This document shows, one piece after another, positions 48,849 to 58,896 of a DNA stretch of 64,000 bases. The DNA lies in NCBI RefSeq assembly GCF_008806595.1, contig NZ_VZRB01000006.1, forward strand, positions 248,001 through 312,000, read 5' to 3'. A program made the position numbers and the translations under genes. Position 1 is the stretch's first letter. Each line of letters starts with the position of its first letter. Origin of the DNA: Streptomyces luteolifulvus. GTDB taxonomy: Bacteria > Actinomycetota > Actinomycetes > Streptomycetales > Streptomycetaceae. Below the pieces are notes generated by a model. It saw only the letters and a list, made by a program, of their open reading frames with translations. It was not told the DNA's origin and ran no database searches.

Positions 48849-50072
48849 TCATCGGGCGGCCCTGCGCACTCCCCTGCGCGGCAGATAGACCAGCGCCTCG
48901 GTCCCCACGAAGCGCAGAACGAAGGTCGTCACCAGCGCGAGCGCGGTGGCGGACAGTGCACCCATCCCGAGCCGGTGCACGAACAGGGCGATCAGCGGGA
49001 TGCGCAGCACCAGGTCGGCGTTGGCGAGCAGCGCGAACCGGCCGACCCGGTCCCACCAGCGCCGGTGCTCGCGGCGGTCGCGGAACAGCAGATGCTCGAT
49101 GAGCACGAAGTTCCAGGCGACGCCCAGCTGGTTGGCGAGGATCTCGGCCGGTACGTAGTGCATGCCGAGCGCGGTGAGCGCCCACAGCCCGAGCAGGTTG
49201 GGCACGAACCCGGTCAGGCCGATCAGACCGAAGCCGACCATGCGCGCCACGGGCGAGGCGGTCCGCAGGCCGACCAGATGGCGCAGAAAGCGGAAGCCCT
49301 CCTGGGCGCTCGACTTGGACTCCCCGGCGAACCGGTCCTGGAAGACGAACGGCACCTCGGCGACCTCGCGCGGGCGGCTGCGCACCGCGAGTTCGAGGAG
49401 GATCTTGTAGCCGAGGGGCCTCAGGACGTCCGCGGTCACGGCGCTGCGGCGGATCGCGAAGAAGCCGCTCATCGGGTCGGAGATGCCGTGCAGCTTGCGC
49501 GGGAAGAGGGACTTGGTGAGCCAGGTCGCACCCCGCGAGACGGCCACCCGGTAGCTGCCCGCGAGCCCGGCGCGGCTGCCGCCCTTGATGTAGCGGGAGG
49601 CGACGACCAGGCCGGCGTTCGCCCGCTCGCCGGTGGCGACGAGTTCCGGCACCAGCGACGGCGGATGCTGGCAGTCGCCGTCCATGACGACGATCCAGTC
49701 GGACGTGGCCGCCTTCATCCCCTCGACGACCGCCCCGCCGAGGCCGCCCACCGGCTCGTCCCGGTGCAGCACCGTGACCGGGAACGGGCAGTCCTTGGCC
49801 GCCTCGCGGATGACCTCGGGGGTGTCGTCGGTGGAGTCGTCCACGAACACGACCTCGCAGGGCAGCCGCGACGGCACCGACTCGGTGATCTGGCGCAGCA
49901 ACTGCCGTACGTTCGCCGACTCGTTGAAGGTCGGCACGACGATCGTGACCGCACCCGGTTCCGCCACGTCATCCTGGCTCGTCCGCCCCCGGGGCGCTTC
50001 GGCCGGTGCTTTCGCGGCGGCCCGGACGGCCGGATCGTTCAGCCGTCCCGGGACGGTGTAGTCCTGGCTCAT
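48849..50072 (-). CDS. dolichol-phosphate mannose synthase-like GT2 fused to a GtrA domain
   Basis: A 407-residue membrane protein. Residues about 40-265 form a DPM1-type GT2 transferase: TIVVPTFNESANVRQLLRQI, FVDDSTDDTPEVIREAAKD, MDGDCQHPP (the catalytic D-x-D type DGDCQ), ISDPMSGFFAIRRS and YKILLELAVRSRP. Residues about 275-405 are a GtrA-type four-helix membrane domain (MVGFGLIGLTGFVPNLLGLW, LLANADLVLRIPLIALFVHR). Together such fusions make or flip polyprenyl-phosphate sugars used outside the membrane. ATG at 50072 overlaps the GT39 gene (ATGA). It donates sugar probably to the GT39-like enzyme before it. Confidence 0.9.
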   Translation of the reverse strand: MSQDYTVPGRLNDPAVRAAAKAPAEAPRGRTSQDDVAEPGAVTIVVPTFNESANVRQLLRQITESVPSRLPCEVVFVDDSTDDTPEVIREAAKDCPFPVTVLHRDEPVGGLGGAVVEGMKAATSDWIVVMDGDCQHPPSLVPELVATGERANAGLVVASRYIKGGSRAGLAGSYRVAVSRGATWLTKSLFPRKLHGISDPMSGFFAIRRSAVTADVLRPLGYKILLELAVRSRPREVAEVPFVFQDRFAGESKSSAQEGFRFLRHLVGLRTASPVARMVGFGLIGLTGFVPNLLGLWALTALGMHYVPAEILANQLGVAWNFVLIEHLLFRDRREHRRWWDRVGRFALLANADLVLRIPLIALFVHRLGMGALSATALALVTTFVLRFVGTEALVYLPRRGVRRAAR

Positions 50073-51733
50073 CGCTCGCCTCCCGAGGCGCTGCCCGTGG
50101 TCTGGATCTGCCGGATCTCGATCCGGTCCTCGCCCGTGCCGAAGGTGGCGACCGGCGTCGAGTGCTGGATGGCCGCCTTGACGTTGGGCAGGTCGACCGC
50201 GTCGCGCCGCACCGTCGGGGAGGCCACGACGTAGTCGAGGTCCTTCCAGCCGCGGGGCATCGTCTTCGTCACGGCGGGGTCCAGGTCGGCCTTGTAGAAC
50301 CAGATGACGCCGAGCCCGGGCTCGTACCCGGCGTGCACCAGGTCCAGCCAGAGCGCGTCGTCGACGAGGACGCGCGTGTCGGTCGGGTCGTCCACCTCCG
50401 TGGCCAGCCACTTCGAGGCGGCCCGGTAGGGGGCGTTGGCGTCGGCGGTGACGGCGACGCGGTCGCCCTCGTACCAGTGGGGAACGACATAGGCGCCGGC
50501 GGCGAGCGCGAGAGCGGCCGCGAGCGCGTACCGGCCTGAAGTGACGAACCGCTTCTCGCCGGTGCTCCGCCATCGGCGCAGCACCGCGTGGGCGACCGAG
50601 GCGGTCCCTCCGGCGAGGACGAGGGCGAGGAAGGGCAGGGCCTGGATGATGTACATCGCGGGCAGATAGCCGTTGGGGCGCATCGCGACCACGGCGAGGA
50701 TCGCCACGGCCAGGCACGGGCCGGCCAGCGCGCGGGCGGTCACCGACCAGCGCCAGGTGGCCAGGAGCAGCAGGGCACCCGCGAGACCGCCGACGATCAG
50801 TACCCGGTCGTAGTACAGCCACGACTGGAGCACGCCCCACGAACCGGAGCCCCGGTCGAGGATGAAGCCCGAACCCGGCCTGGTCATCTGGTACTTGAGG
50901 CCGTCGATGAGCGAGACATGACCGCCGCCCGGGAAGAGCTCGCCCTTGAGGACGGCGAACAGCGGGTACGAGAAGCCGATCAGCGCGCAGGCGGTGATCG
51001 CGCCCGTCAGCGCGAACTTCCGGGTGTCGCGGTGGCCGTGCCGCCACATCGTCAGCAGGACGGCGGGCAGGATGACGAGCATCGTCTCCTTGGTGAGGAC
51101 GGCCGTGGCGGCCGCGATGCCCGCGCCGAAGTGGTGCCAGAGATGCCGGCTCGGCGAGGCGGCGAGAGTGAACGCCAGGAGCGTCCACATCACCGCGAGG
51201 TTGTCCAGGAAGATCTCACGCTGGAGCACCACCGACAGCGGCGACAGCCCGAAGATCACCATGCCGAGCCCGGCGGCCCAGCGCGGCAGCGACAGCCGGC
51301 GCCCGAGCACGAAGACCAGGACCGCGCTGACACCGCTGATCACCAGCATCATGACGCGCATCGAGCCGACGGTCATCGACTCGGGGCTGATCAGCGACGG
51401 TATCCAGGTCAGTACGGCTATCTGGATCCAGCCGAGGGGCGGATGGTCGTACCAGTACGTGTAGTGGGCGAGGCCCTTGCCCTGCTGGACCGCCCAGGCC
51501 TGGGCGAGGTAGGTGCCCTCGTCGTCGCTGAGCGTGGGATAGGAGCCGATGTTCCAACCCTGCACGACGAGGATCGCCACCAGGAGCGCACCGCACAGGA
51601 GAAGGTCGGGCCGGGAGGAGCGGAGCCGCGTCGGCTTCGGCGGAGTTGTTCGACCGGTCGAACGCTCCTCAGGCGCAGGTTGCCGTTGCGCGGGGACCTT
51701 GGCAGTGGTCACCGCGGGAAGGGTGGAGGTCAC
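50069..51733 (-). CDS. GT39/ArnT-type membrane glycosyltransferase
   Basis: A 554-residue polytopic protein with about ten transmembrane helices and the PMT_2-type signature: first extracytoplasmic loop PTLSDDEGTYLAQAWAVQ with acidic DDEG (catalytic-type Asp/Glu), HYTYWYDHPPLGWIQI, FGLSPLSVVLQREIFLDNL, and the loop WHHFGAGIAAATAVLTKETM. The C-terminal extracytoplasmic domain (about residues 430-554) is soluble. Such enzymes move a sugar from a polyprenyl phosphate to a glycan or protein on the outer face. ATG at 51733 overlaps the GT2 stop (ATGA). Functions with its two neighbours, whose products supply lipid-sugars and polysaccharide. Confidence 0.88.
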   Translation of the reverse strand: MTSTLPAVTTAKVPAQRQPAPEERSTGRTTPPKPTRLRSSRPDLLLCGALLVAILVVQGWNIGSYPTLSDDEGTYLAQAWAVQQGKGLAHYTYWYDHPPLGWIQIAVLTWIPSLISPESMTVGSMRVMMLVISGVSAVLVFVLGRRLSLPRWAAGLGMVIFGLSPLSVVLQREIFLDNLAVMWTLLAFTLAASPSRHLWHHFGAGIAAATAVLTKETMLVILPAVLLTMWRHGHRDTRKFALTGAITACALIGFSYPLFAVLKGELFPGGGHVSLIDGLKYQMTRPGSGFILDRGSGSWGVLQSWLYYDRVLIVGGLAGALLLLATWRWSVTARALAGPCLAVAILAVVAMRPNGYLPAMYIIQALPFLALVLAGGTASVAHAVLRRWRSTGEKRFVTSGRYALAAALALAAGAYVVPHWYEGDRVAVTADANAPYRAASKWLATEVDDPTDTRVLVDDALWLDLVHAGYEPGLGVIWFYKADLDPAVTKTMPRGWKDLDYVVASPTVRRDAVDLPNVKAAIQHSTPVATFGTGEDRIEIRQIQTTGSASGGER

Positions 51734-53043
51734 GCAGGAACGTCCTCTCGGGACTCTTGGATCACGTCGGCCTCGGTGAGGTGAGCGCCGACATGAGTGG
51801 TCAACTCCCAGTCGTTCTGGCCGCGCTGCTCACGCCACACGGCGCGTACGGCGGCCCCGGCGAGGAGGACCTGATAGAAGGGGCCGCCCACGAGGAGCTT
51901 GACGTAGTGGACGAAGCGGACTCGGAGCCCGTACTGCTTGCCGAAGTCGTGCAGTCCCACGATTTCGAAGACAAAGGTCACCAGCGCGGTGACGGCCGGC
52001 AGGAACGTGATGAACGCGACCCCGACCGGCACATCGAGAAAGAGGGCGATCGCCACATTGAGCGGGATGACGACACCGGAGAAGGCCTGGAAGAACGGCG
52101 TCATCAGCGTGTACCGGGCGAGCAGCCGCTGCCCGAAGCCCGGGAGCTGCTTCCAGTCCTTCTTCCGGTAGACCTGAAGGAAGCCCTGGTTCCAGCGGGT
52201 GCGCTGCTTGAGCAGGGACATCAGCGAGCCCGGGGTCTCCTCACGGGTCACCATGTCGGAGTCGTAGGCGACGACGACCTTCTTGCCGACGCTGGACAGC
52301 CGCACACCGAGGTCGCAGTCCTCGGCGAGGCAGTTGGGGTCCCACCCGTCGGCCTCTCGGAGCACATCGGTCCGTACGAAGACGGTGTTGCCGCCGAGCG
52401 GGATGAACCCCTTCTGGGCATGCAGATGCAGCCGGGAGCGGAACCAGAAGAAGTACTCCAGGCAGTTGCGCAGGCTGTACCAGCTGGAGTGGAAGTTGAT
52501 CAGCTGCACCCCGCCCTGGACGACGTCCGCGCCGGTGGTCCGGAACGCGTGGTCCACATGGGCGAGCAGCTCCGGGTGGACCTGGTCCTCGGCGTCGAAG
52601 ACCCCGACGACATCGCCGCGGCAGTGCGGCAGCGCCGTGTTCATGGCCTTCGGCTTGTTCTTCTTCTCATGGGTGTCGACGACGACACGGACGCGGGCAT
52701 CGCGTTCGGCGGCCCTCTCGGCCACCGCCGTGGTCTCGGGGTCGTCGTGCCCCACGATGACGATGATCTCGAAATCGGTGTGTGTGGACTCCAGCAGCCG
52801 CTGGATGGTGTGGTCCAGCACGGCCTGCTCGTGCCGCGCCGGAAGCAGCAGCGAGAAGGAGACGTGCTGGTCACCGTCCGGACTGCTGAAACGGGTGGAG
52901 GCGAGCACTTCGGGCGTACGCCACGCGTGCATCTGCCACCACAAGGTGAAGGCAGCCATCCAGAACAAGGCCAGCGAGACAGCAGCAATGAAGACAGACG
53001 TCAACAACCAGATCCCCCCAGATCCCAAAGCCCCCTGTCGCAA
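51730..53043 (-). CDS. CslA-like processive GT2 (cellulose synthase-type) glycosyltransferase
   Basis: A 437-residue membrane transferase. An N-terminal helix (LLTSVFIAAVSLALFWMAAF) precedes a GT2 domain with the HDDPETTAVAERAAERDARV, DAEDQVHPELL (D-x-D), NCLAEDCDLGVRLSSVGKKV (ED) and QRTRWNQGFLQVYRKKDW (Q-x-x-R-W) motifs that define processive beta-glycosyltransferases such as CslA/BcsA. Three to four C-terminal helices (VIPLNVAIALFLDVPVGVAF) make the export channel. First gene of the glycan operon. The TTG at 53043 is the longest start but lacks a Shine-Dalgarno; a TTG 12 codons on, preceded by GGGGGG, is an alternative. Confidence 0.9.
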   Translation of the reverse strand: MRQGALGSGGIWLLTSVFIAAVSLALFWMAAFTLWWQMHAWRTPEVLASTRFSSPDGDQHVSFSLLLPARHEQAVLDHTIQRLLESTHTDFEIIVIVGHDDPETTAVAERAAERDARVRVVVDTHEKKNKPKAMNTALPHCRGDVVGVFDAEDQVHPELLAHVDHAFRTTGADVVQGGVQLINFHSSWYSLRNCLEYFFWFRSRLHLHAQKGFIPLGGNTVFVRTDVLREADGWDPNCLAEDCDLGVRLSSVGKKVVVAYDSDMVTREETPGSLMSLLKQRTRWNQGFLQVYRKKDWKQLPGFGQRLLARYTLMTPFFQAFSGVVIPLNVAIALFLDVPVGVAFITFLPAVTALVTFVFEIVGLHDFGKQYGLRVRFVHYVKLLVGGPFYQVLLAGAAVRAVWREQRGQNDWELTTHVGAHLTEADVIQESREDVPA

Positions 53044-53107
53044 CGGTGAGTCACATCCGTCGCGTCACTGTGGAGAGAGTAAGGGGGAACTGTGAAGCGT
53101 GAGAGCT

Positions 53108-53134
53108 GTTCCGATAAATAGAGTGTTTCGGAAC
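53108..53134 (-). promoter_or_regulatory. dyad over candidate -10 of the glycan operon
   Basis: GTTCCGA (53108-53114) and TCGGAAC (53128-53134) form a perfect 7-base inverted repeat around a strongly A/T-rich centre. On the minus strand TATTTAT (53114-53120) is a -10-like box inside it. It lies about 65 bases upstream of the CslA-like gene. Operator or promoter; no regulator identified. Confidence 0.4.
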
Positions 53135-53221
53135 GGTGCGGGGGCTAGCGGGAGGTATCCGAACACGCAGCCCATTTGGGCGTGCGGAATAAGCCCCTCC
53201 ACGCCTGTTTTCCTGCTGTTT

Positions 53222-55255
53222 TCAGCCGCTCAACGCGGTACGCAGCCGCTCAGGTTCGGTCGTCGGGGCATCACAGGTGAAATTACGGCAGACATAAGCG
53301 GTTGGTTCACCGTGCAGCAGGGGCCGGTCGGCGAGCAGCGGGAACTCGTCACTCTCCGGAGTCCCGACCGCCACGACCGCGCCCGGAGCCTGGCCGAGAA
53401 GTGCCGTACGGTGCAGGGACTTTGTGCCCTCGTCGTCCAGGCCCGGGCCCACGACAGCGACCTCGCGCGGCCCGTCCAGCAGCGCCTCGGCGACCGCGAG
53501 CCCCCAGCCGATGAACCGGGGCACCCGCGGGCCGAGCGCCTTGACGACGCCCAACGCCCGCTCGGCGGCGGTGCGATGCGGCTCCGAACCGGTGTGGGCG
53601 GCATAGCCCAGCAGGGCGCCCGCGGCGGCGGTCCAGCCGGACGGGGTGGCGTTGTCCGTCGGATCCTGCGGCCGGCGGATCAACTGCTCGGCGTCGGCGG
53701 CGGTGTCGTACAGCGCACCCGACTCCGGGTCGGCGAACCGGTCGAGGACATGATCGAGCAGCAGCCCGGCGAACTCCAGCCACACGCCCTCCCCGGTGAC
53801 GGAGGCCAGCGCGAGGAAACCCTCCGCCACATCGGCGTAGTCCTCCAACACACCCGCGTTCGCGCCCATGTGACCGTCCTTGCTGGTCCGGGCGAGACGG
53901 GCGTGGTCGTCCAGGTGCAGCCGTACGAGCAGATCCGCTGCGCCGAGCGCGGCCTCCACCAGGTCGGGACGGTCGAAGTAGGCACCGGTCTCGGCCAGCG
54001 CGGCGACGGCGAGCCCGTTCCAGGCGGCGACGACCTTGTCGTCGCGGCCGGGGGCGGGACGGGCCGACCGGGCCCCGAGCAGCCTGTCGCGGATGCCCGC
54101 GATCCTGCCGGCGTCGAACACACCCTCGTCCTGAGGCAGTTGCAGGACGGAGGCGCCCTGCTCGAACGTGCCCTCCCCGGTCACCCCGAAGTGCTGGGCC
54201 GCGAGCTCGGCGTCCTCCTCCCCGAGGACCTCGCGCAACTGCTGCGGCGTCCATACGTAGTAGGCGCCCTCGACGTGCTTCCCGCTTCCGTCGTCACTGT
54301 CGGCGTCGAGCGCGGAGGCGAACCCGCCCTCGGCGGTGCGCAGTTCACGCACCATGAAGTCCGCGGTCTCCACAGCGACCCGACGGGCGAGCTCGGACCC
54401 GGTGGCTCGCCACAGATGGGCGTAGACACGGCAGAGCAGGGCGTTGTCGTACAGCATCTTCTCGAAGTGGGGCACGACCCAGTCCCGGTCGACGGAGTAT
54501 CGGGCGAACCCACCGCCGAGCTGGTCGTAGATACCGCCACGCGCCATGCGCTCGCAGGTGTCGACGGCCATCTGCAGCGCCCCCTCGGCCCCGGTCCGCG
54601 CATGGTGCCGCAGCAGGAACTCGATCACCATGGACGGCGGAAACTTGGGCGCCCCGCCGAACCCGCCGCGCCGCGGGTCGTACTCCCGGGTCAGCCCGAG
54701 CAGCGCCCCCGCAAGCTCCTCCTCACCGGGCGCACTGCTGTCGCCGTAACCGATCTCCCGCCCCGCCAGATCCCGTACGATCTTCCCGGCCACCTCGGCG
54801 ACCTCGTCCCGCCGCTCGGCCCAGGCACTGCGCACGCCTTCCAGCACCTGCCGGAACGAGGGCATGCCGTGCCGGGGCGCCGGCGGAAAGTACGTCCCGA
54901 AGTAGAACGGCTCGGCCTCCGGAGTCATGAACACGGTCATGGGCCACCCGCCCTGCCCGGTCGCCGCCTGCACGGCCTCCATGTAGACGGCGTCCACGTC
55001 GGGGCGCTCTTCCCGGTCGACCTTGATGTTCACGAAGTGGTCGTTCATGTAGGCGGCGACCGCTTCGTCCTCGAAGCTCTCCGTGGCGAGGACATGGCAC
55101 CAGTGACAACTCGAATAGCCGACACTCAGCAGCACCGGTACGCCCCGCCGCCGGGCCTCCTCAAACGCCTCCGCCGACCAGGGCCACCAATCGACGGGAT
55201 TGTCGGCGTGCTGGAGGAGATACGGGGAGGTCTCATGAGCCAGTCGGTTCGGCAT
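53222..55255 (-). CDS. DUF255/thioredoxin-domain protein (spermatogenesis-associated protein 20-like)
   Basis: A 677-residue cytoplasmic protein, start ATG 55255. Residues about 1-165 match the thioredoxin-like domain DUF255 (PF03190): [40 protein letters not shown] with a redox C50-x-x-C53, [40 protein letters not shown]. The rest is an alpha/alpha-toroid (six-hairpin glycosidase-like) domain rich in Trp and His, e.g. [16 protein letters not shown] and [18 protein letters not shown]. The family is widespread, with an N-acylglucosamine epimerase-like region; the actual substrate is unknown. Divergent from the STAND gene at 55422 with about 165 bases between. Confidence 0.9.
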   Translation of the reverse strand: MPNRLAHETSPYLLQHADNPVDWWPWSAEAFEEARRRGVPVLLSVGYSSCHWCHVLATESFEDEAVAAYMNDHFVNIKVDREERPDVDAVYMEAVQAATGQGGWPMTVFMTPEAEPFYFGTYFPPAPRHGMPSFRQVLEGVRSAWAERRDEVAEVAGKIVRDLAGREIGYGDSSAPGEEELAGALLGLTREYDPRRGGFGGAPKFPPSMVIEFLLRHHARTGAEGALQMAVDTCERMARGGIYDQLGGGFARYSVDRDWVVPHFEKMLYDNALLCRVYAHLWRATGSELARRVAVETADFMVRELRTAEGGFASALDADSDDGSGKHVEGAYYVWTPQQLREVLGEEDAELAAQHFGVTGEGTFEQGASVLQLPQDEGVFDAGRIAGIRDRLLGARSARPAPGRDDKVVAAWNGLAVAALAETGAYFDRPDLVEAALGAADLLVRLHLDDHARLARTSKDGHMGANAGVLEDYADVAEGFLALASVTGEGVWLEFAGLLLDHVLDRFADPESGALYDTAADAEQLIRRPQDPTDNATPSGWTAAAGALLGYAAHTGSEPHRTAAERALGVVKALGPRVPRFIGWGLAVAEALLDGPREVAVVGPGLDDEGTKSLHRTALLGQAPGAVVAVGTPESDEFPLLADRPLLHGEPTAYVCRNFTCDAPTTEPERLRTALSG

Positions 55256-55421
55256 ACCTCCATCCTGCCGCAGCACCCCGGGAACATCGGACAGCCGCCC
55301 GTGGCGCGGCCCGTCCTGGGCCGTTTCGTCACACGTCCCCCTGATTCCGCCCCCTCCCCTCCACGCTCCGTGCACAGCACACTTGACCAAGAAACCCGTT
55401 GCCACCGAAGGGGGACGTGAC

Positions 55422-58400
55422 ATGCGGGACAGTCATCGGGCCGAGGCCGAGCGGTTGTTGGCGCGGGCCGTGGAGGAGGAGGTGCGCCGGTCGGGTGGGC
55501 GTACCGAGGGGAGTGTGCTGCTGTCGCGGGCGCGTGGATCGCTGGAGGCGATGGCGCAGACGGCGGCGGAGGAGTACGAGGCGTACACGCGCGCGCTGGA
55601 CGAGGCGGAGGCGGGACGGCTCACCTTCGGGCAGCGGTATGCGCGGGAGGGCGCGGGCACTGCGCTGCTGGTGGCCGGTGTCGCCGCGGTCGCCGCCACC
55701 GTGGCCGATCTGGCCCTCGGCACCGGCGCGGGCACGGCGCTGGGCACCGGGATGACGGTGGGGGTCGTGGGTGCGGCGGCGACCGTGGTGAAGGTGGCCG
55801 GTTCCCATCTGCCCGCCGCCCATCACCGCGCGGGCGCCATCGGTCAGCCCGGCGGTCCGGAGCAGCTGCGTCTGCAGTGGCTGACGGCGCTGGAGGTACG
55901 GGGCATCCGTCCGTTCCTGGACCAGCAGCGTGTGCTGAGCGCCTCCACCGGCCCGAAGAAGACGGGGCCGCGGCTGCGCGGCACGGACAAGAGCGCGGCG
56001 GCCCGCGGGCGCAGTGTGCTGCAGCAGTCGTTCGGTCAGCTTCCCGAACCGGTGGGCCCGTTCGCGGGACGTCGGCAGGAGCTGGCGCGGATCCGGCAGT
56101 GGGTGCAGGCGGCCCGCGCGAGCACCGAGACGCGGCCGACGGTGGTCGTGCTGCACGGTGCCCCCGGCAGCGGCCGGACCACCCTGGCGGTCCGCGCGGC
56201 CCACGATCTCAAGGACCAGTTCCGCGGGGCGTGCGTCGTGGATCTGCGCGGCGACACTGCGGAAGAGTCGCCGCTCCCCACCCGCGACGCGCTGCTGCAC
56301 CTGCTGAACCGTCTCGGCGCGCCGCGCGAGCAGTTGCTGTTCCGTGAGCGTTCGTCCCCCGAGCAGCAGGTCAAGCGGCTGAGCGAGCTGTACCACCAGC
56401 ATCTGACGGGCGTGCCGGTCGTCGTCGTCCTGGACGACGCCTGCGACCCCGCGCAGGTGTGCACGCTCGTCCCGGAGCGTTCCGACAGTCTGGTCCTGGT
56501 CACGGCCCGGGGGCCCGTCGATCTGCCCGCGGGCCTCTCCGCCTGGGTGCACCAGCTTCCGGTGCAGTCGCTGGACGCGGCCGGCGCGGAGGAGTTGCTG
56601 AATGCGTCGGCGGAGAACGGTTCGGGGCCGTACGACGCCGAAGCGGCCGACCGGATCCGGGAGTTGTGCGGCGGGCTGCCGCTGGCGCTGCGGATCGCGG
56701 GCTCCGCCCTGGGCCCGCGCTCGCCGCGTGCGCTGGCCTCGGATCTGGGTGCGTACGGTCCGGTGGAGCCGGTGGAGCGTGCGCTGTGGCTGCGCTACAC
56801 CGACCAGTCGGACACGGCCCGCCGGCTGCTGCGTCGGCTGGCGCTGGCGGGCCGGGCGTCGCTGGGCGCGGCCGCGGCGGCGGCGCTGCTGGCGACGGAC
56901 GAGACGGAGGCGACCCGGCATCTGGTGGCGCTGGCGAGAGCCGGCCTCATCGACCATGTGCGGGGCAGCCGCTACCGCCTCCACGATCTGGTCCGTACGT
57001 TCGCGCAGGCACGTCTCGCCGACGAGGAGGAGGCGTCGGAGCGTACGGCGGCGCAGGAGCGGCTGATCGTGAACTACGCGGACCTGGCGGACTCGGTGCT
57101 GCGTCTGGTGGACGGCCATATGTCGACCCGCTCGGACCGATTCAGTCCGCACGGCTTCACCTCCCTCGACGAGGCGCTGCGCTGGCTGGACGACGAGTCG
57201 AGTTTCATCACGGCGACGCTGCGGCACGCGGAGGGCGTCGACCAGGCCGCCGTGCTGAATCTGCTGGGTGCCCTGTGCGACTACTGCCTGCTGCGCGGCG
57301 ATCTGTACCGCCTGGGCGAGATCAGCGAGCTGGCGCAGGCAGTCGACGAGGGTCTGCTGGTCCGCTCGGTGCAGTGGCGTACGGGCATCGCGGCCCGGCA
57401 GCTGGGTGAGCTGGACAAGGCGCGCACCACGCTGACCTCGGTGGTCGATCTGTACAGGGAGGCCCATCACGACGCGGGGGCGGCCCGTGCGCTGTGCTCG
57501 CTCGGTATCACCCTGCATCACCAGGGCAATCTCGGTGAGGCGACGGCGAAGCTGCGGGAGGCGCTGGATCTTCAGGCGCCCGCGGAGCTGGCCACGGACC
57601 GTGCCTGGACGATGCACGCGCTGGCGGCGGTCGAGCGTGACCGTGGCCGGCTGTCCGAGGCGATGGAGCTGCTGACGGAGTCCCTGGTGCTGCATCGTGC
57701 GGGCGAGTCGGTGCACGGCGAGGCGTGGGCGCACTTCCAGCTCGGTCAGCTGGGTCTGCGCATGGGGGACATTGCGCGCGCGGAGGCGGAGCTGCGTGAC
57801 GCCCTGGATCTGTACGGCCGTACCCGTGACGGCCGTGGTGAGGCGTGGGCCCTGACCCAGCTGGCCCGGGCCGGTCTGGTCGCCGGTGACGCCTCGGCGG
57901 CGGTGGAGGGTCTGCGGCAGGCGACGGCGCGGCACCGGGACAACGAGGACGCCCGCGGTGAGGCGTGGACGGTCTATTACCTGGGCCAGGCGCTGGAGGA
58001 GACGGGCGATCTGGATCAGGCGGTGCGTGAGCTGGAGCGCTCACGGACGATGTTCTCGCGGATGCGGGACGTGTACGGCCTGGCGTGTGCCCGTCACCAT
58101 TCGGCGCGGGCCACCCGTGATCAGCGTGCGGCGCAGACGGGTTCGCTGCGCAACTCGGGTTTTGCCCGTCAACTGCTGGTGGATGCCCGTGCGGACTTCC
58201 AGCGCATCGGTGTCGCGCACGGCGAGGCGTGGACCTGTCTGGAGCTGGCGGTCGTCGACGCGGGAAACGCCCGTACGCAGCAGGCGCTGGCGCTGTGCGA
58301 CGAGGCGGTGGAGCTGTTCACGTCGTACGGCGACCGGCGGGGCGAGGACTGGGCGCGTTTCCTGCGCTGCACGCTGCTGCCGTACGCCGCTCCCGGGGGT

Positions 58401-58622
58401 GTGGAGATCGGCACGGCGGTGGCGCAGGAGGAGCTGGCCCGGCTGTCGCGGGCGGGACACTCCTCGCGGGACGGGAAGCTGGACGACTACGTCGAGGCGT
58501 ATCAGCTGCTGCTGGAGCGGGGCGTCGACCTGGCGGCGGGCTGGCAGGCATGGCGGCTGGGCATGGTGCCGAACCGCCACGCCCGTGAGGTGATGGGGGT
58601 GGCGGTGCCGGCCCAGCGCTGA
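55422..58622 (+). CDS. membrane-hairpin STAND NTPase (NB-ARC) with TPR repeats
   Basis: A 1066-residue protein from ATG 55422 (GGGGGA upstream). Residues 1-75 are helical and charged; 77-124 is a glycine-rich hydrophobic hairpin ([37 protein letters not shown]), suggesting membrane insertion. An NB-ARC domain follows: the P-loop [10 protein letters not shown] (246-255) with Arg in place of the usual Lys, Walker [13 protein letters not shown] (331-342), [10 protein letters not shown] (418-427) and a winged helix. C-terminal ~400 residues are tetratricopeptide repeats, several starting with a (H/R)GEAW motif. AfsR/SARP-like architecture but without the DNA-binding domain. STAND proteins are known in defence and signalling; the ligand here is unknown. 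Confidence 0.85.
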   Translation: MRDSHRAEAERLLARAVEEEVRRSGGRTEGSVLLSRARGSLEAMAQTAAEEYEAYTRALDEAEAGRLTFGQRYAREGAGTALLVAGVAAVAATVADLALGTGAGTALGTGMTVGVVGAAATVVKVAGSHLPAAHHRAGAIGQPGGPEQLRLQWLTALEVRGIRPFLDQQRVLSASTGPKKTGPRLRGTDKSAAARGRSVLQQSFGQLPEPVGPFAGRRQELARIRQWVQAARASTETRPTVVVLHGAPGSGRTTLAVRAAHDLKDQFRGACVVDLRGDTAEESPLPTRDALLHLLNRLGAPREQLLFRERSSPEQQVKRLSELYHQHLTGVPVVVVLDDACDPAQVCTLVPERSDSLVLVTARGPVDLPAGLSAWVHQLPVQSLDAAGAEELLNASAENGSGPYDAEAADRIRELCGGLPLALRIAGSALGPRSPRALASDLGAYGPVEPVERALWLRYTDQSDTARRLLRRLALAGRASLGAAAAAALLATDETEATRHLVALARAGLIDHVRGSRYRLHDLVRTFAQARLADEEEASERTAAQERLIVNYADLADSVLRLVDGHMSTRSDRFSPHGFTSLDEALRWLDDESSFITATLRHAEGVDQAAVLNLLGALCDYCLLRGDLYRLGEISELAQAVDEGLLVRSVQWRTGIAARQLGELDKARTTLTSVVDLYREAHHDAGAARALCSLGITLHHQGNLGEATAKLREALDLQAPAELATDRAWTMHALAAVERDRGRLSEAMELLTESLVLHRAGESVHGEAWAHFQLGQLGLRMGDIARAEAELRDALDLYGRTRDGRGEAWALTQLARAGLVAGDASAAVEGLRQATARHRDNEDARGEAWTVYYLGQALEETGDLDQAVRELERSRTMFSRMRDVYGLACARHHSARATRDQRAAQTGSLRNSGFARQLLVDARADFQRIGVAHGEAWTCLELAVVDAGNARTQQALALCDEAVELFTSYGDRRGEDWARFLRCTLLPYAAPGGVEIGTAVAQEELARLSRAGHSSRDGKLDDYVEAYQLLLERGVDLAAGWQAWRLGMVPNRHAREVMGVAVPAQR

Positions 58623-58646
58623 CCGGCGCCCGCCCTCCCGGATGCG

Positions 58647-58895
58647 TCAGCCCCGCTTGGAGTTGGGCTCGGCCGGGGTGTCCTCGGACGCGGACCCGTC
58701 CGCCTCGGGGTCGGGCGCTTCCTTGAAGTCGACCTTGCCCATGTGGCGGTTCATCGACTTCATCAGCGCCCATACGGCCAGGGCCATCGCCGCGAAGACG
58801 ATGAAGCCGAGGACGCCGGGGGTGACCTTGTTCTCGTCCACCTCCTTGGCGAGGGGGACGAGGTGTGTCATTGCCAGGCTTGCGCTTGCGCTCAT
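58647..58895 (-). CDS. small membrane protein downstream of mca
   Basis: An 82-residue protein if it starts at ATG 58895, directly following the mca stop with one base between; a start at 58871 (74 residues) is possible. One transmembrane helix (VLGFIVFAAMALAVWALMKS), then a positive patch and an acidic tail (DPEADGSASEDTPAEPNSKR). This small gene is commonly found after mca in Streptomyces; function unknown. Translational coupling with mca is likely since no Shine-Dalgarno sequence is visible. Confidence 0.75.
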   Translation of the reverse strand: MSASASLAMTHLVPLAKEVDENKVTPGVLGFIVFAAMALAVWALMKSMNRHMGKVDFKEAPDPEADGSASEDTPAEPNSKRG

Positions 58896-58896
58896 G

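Noticed and set aside
46577..49102. Long open frame (841 codons) antisense to the copper-oxidase gene
   Set aside because: Composition is Arg/Val/Gly-rich with no motif, and the opposite strand holds a complete oxidase with all copper ligands.
55329..57935. Long open frame (868 codons) antisense to the STAND gene
   Set aside because: Arg/Gln/His-rich low-complexity product with no motif; it is the GC-rich mirror of a well-supported coding gene.
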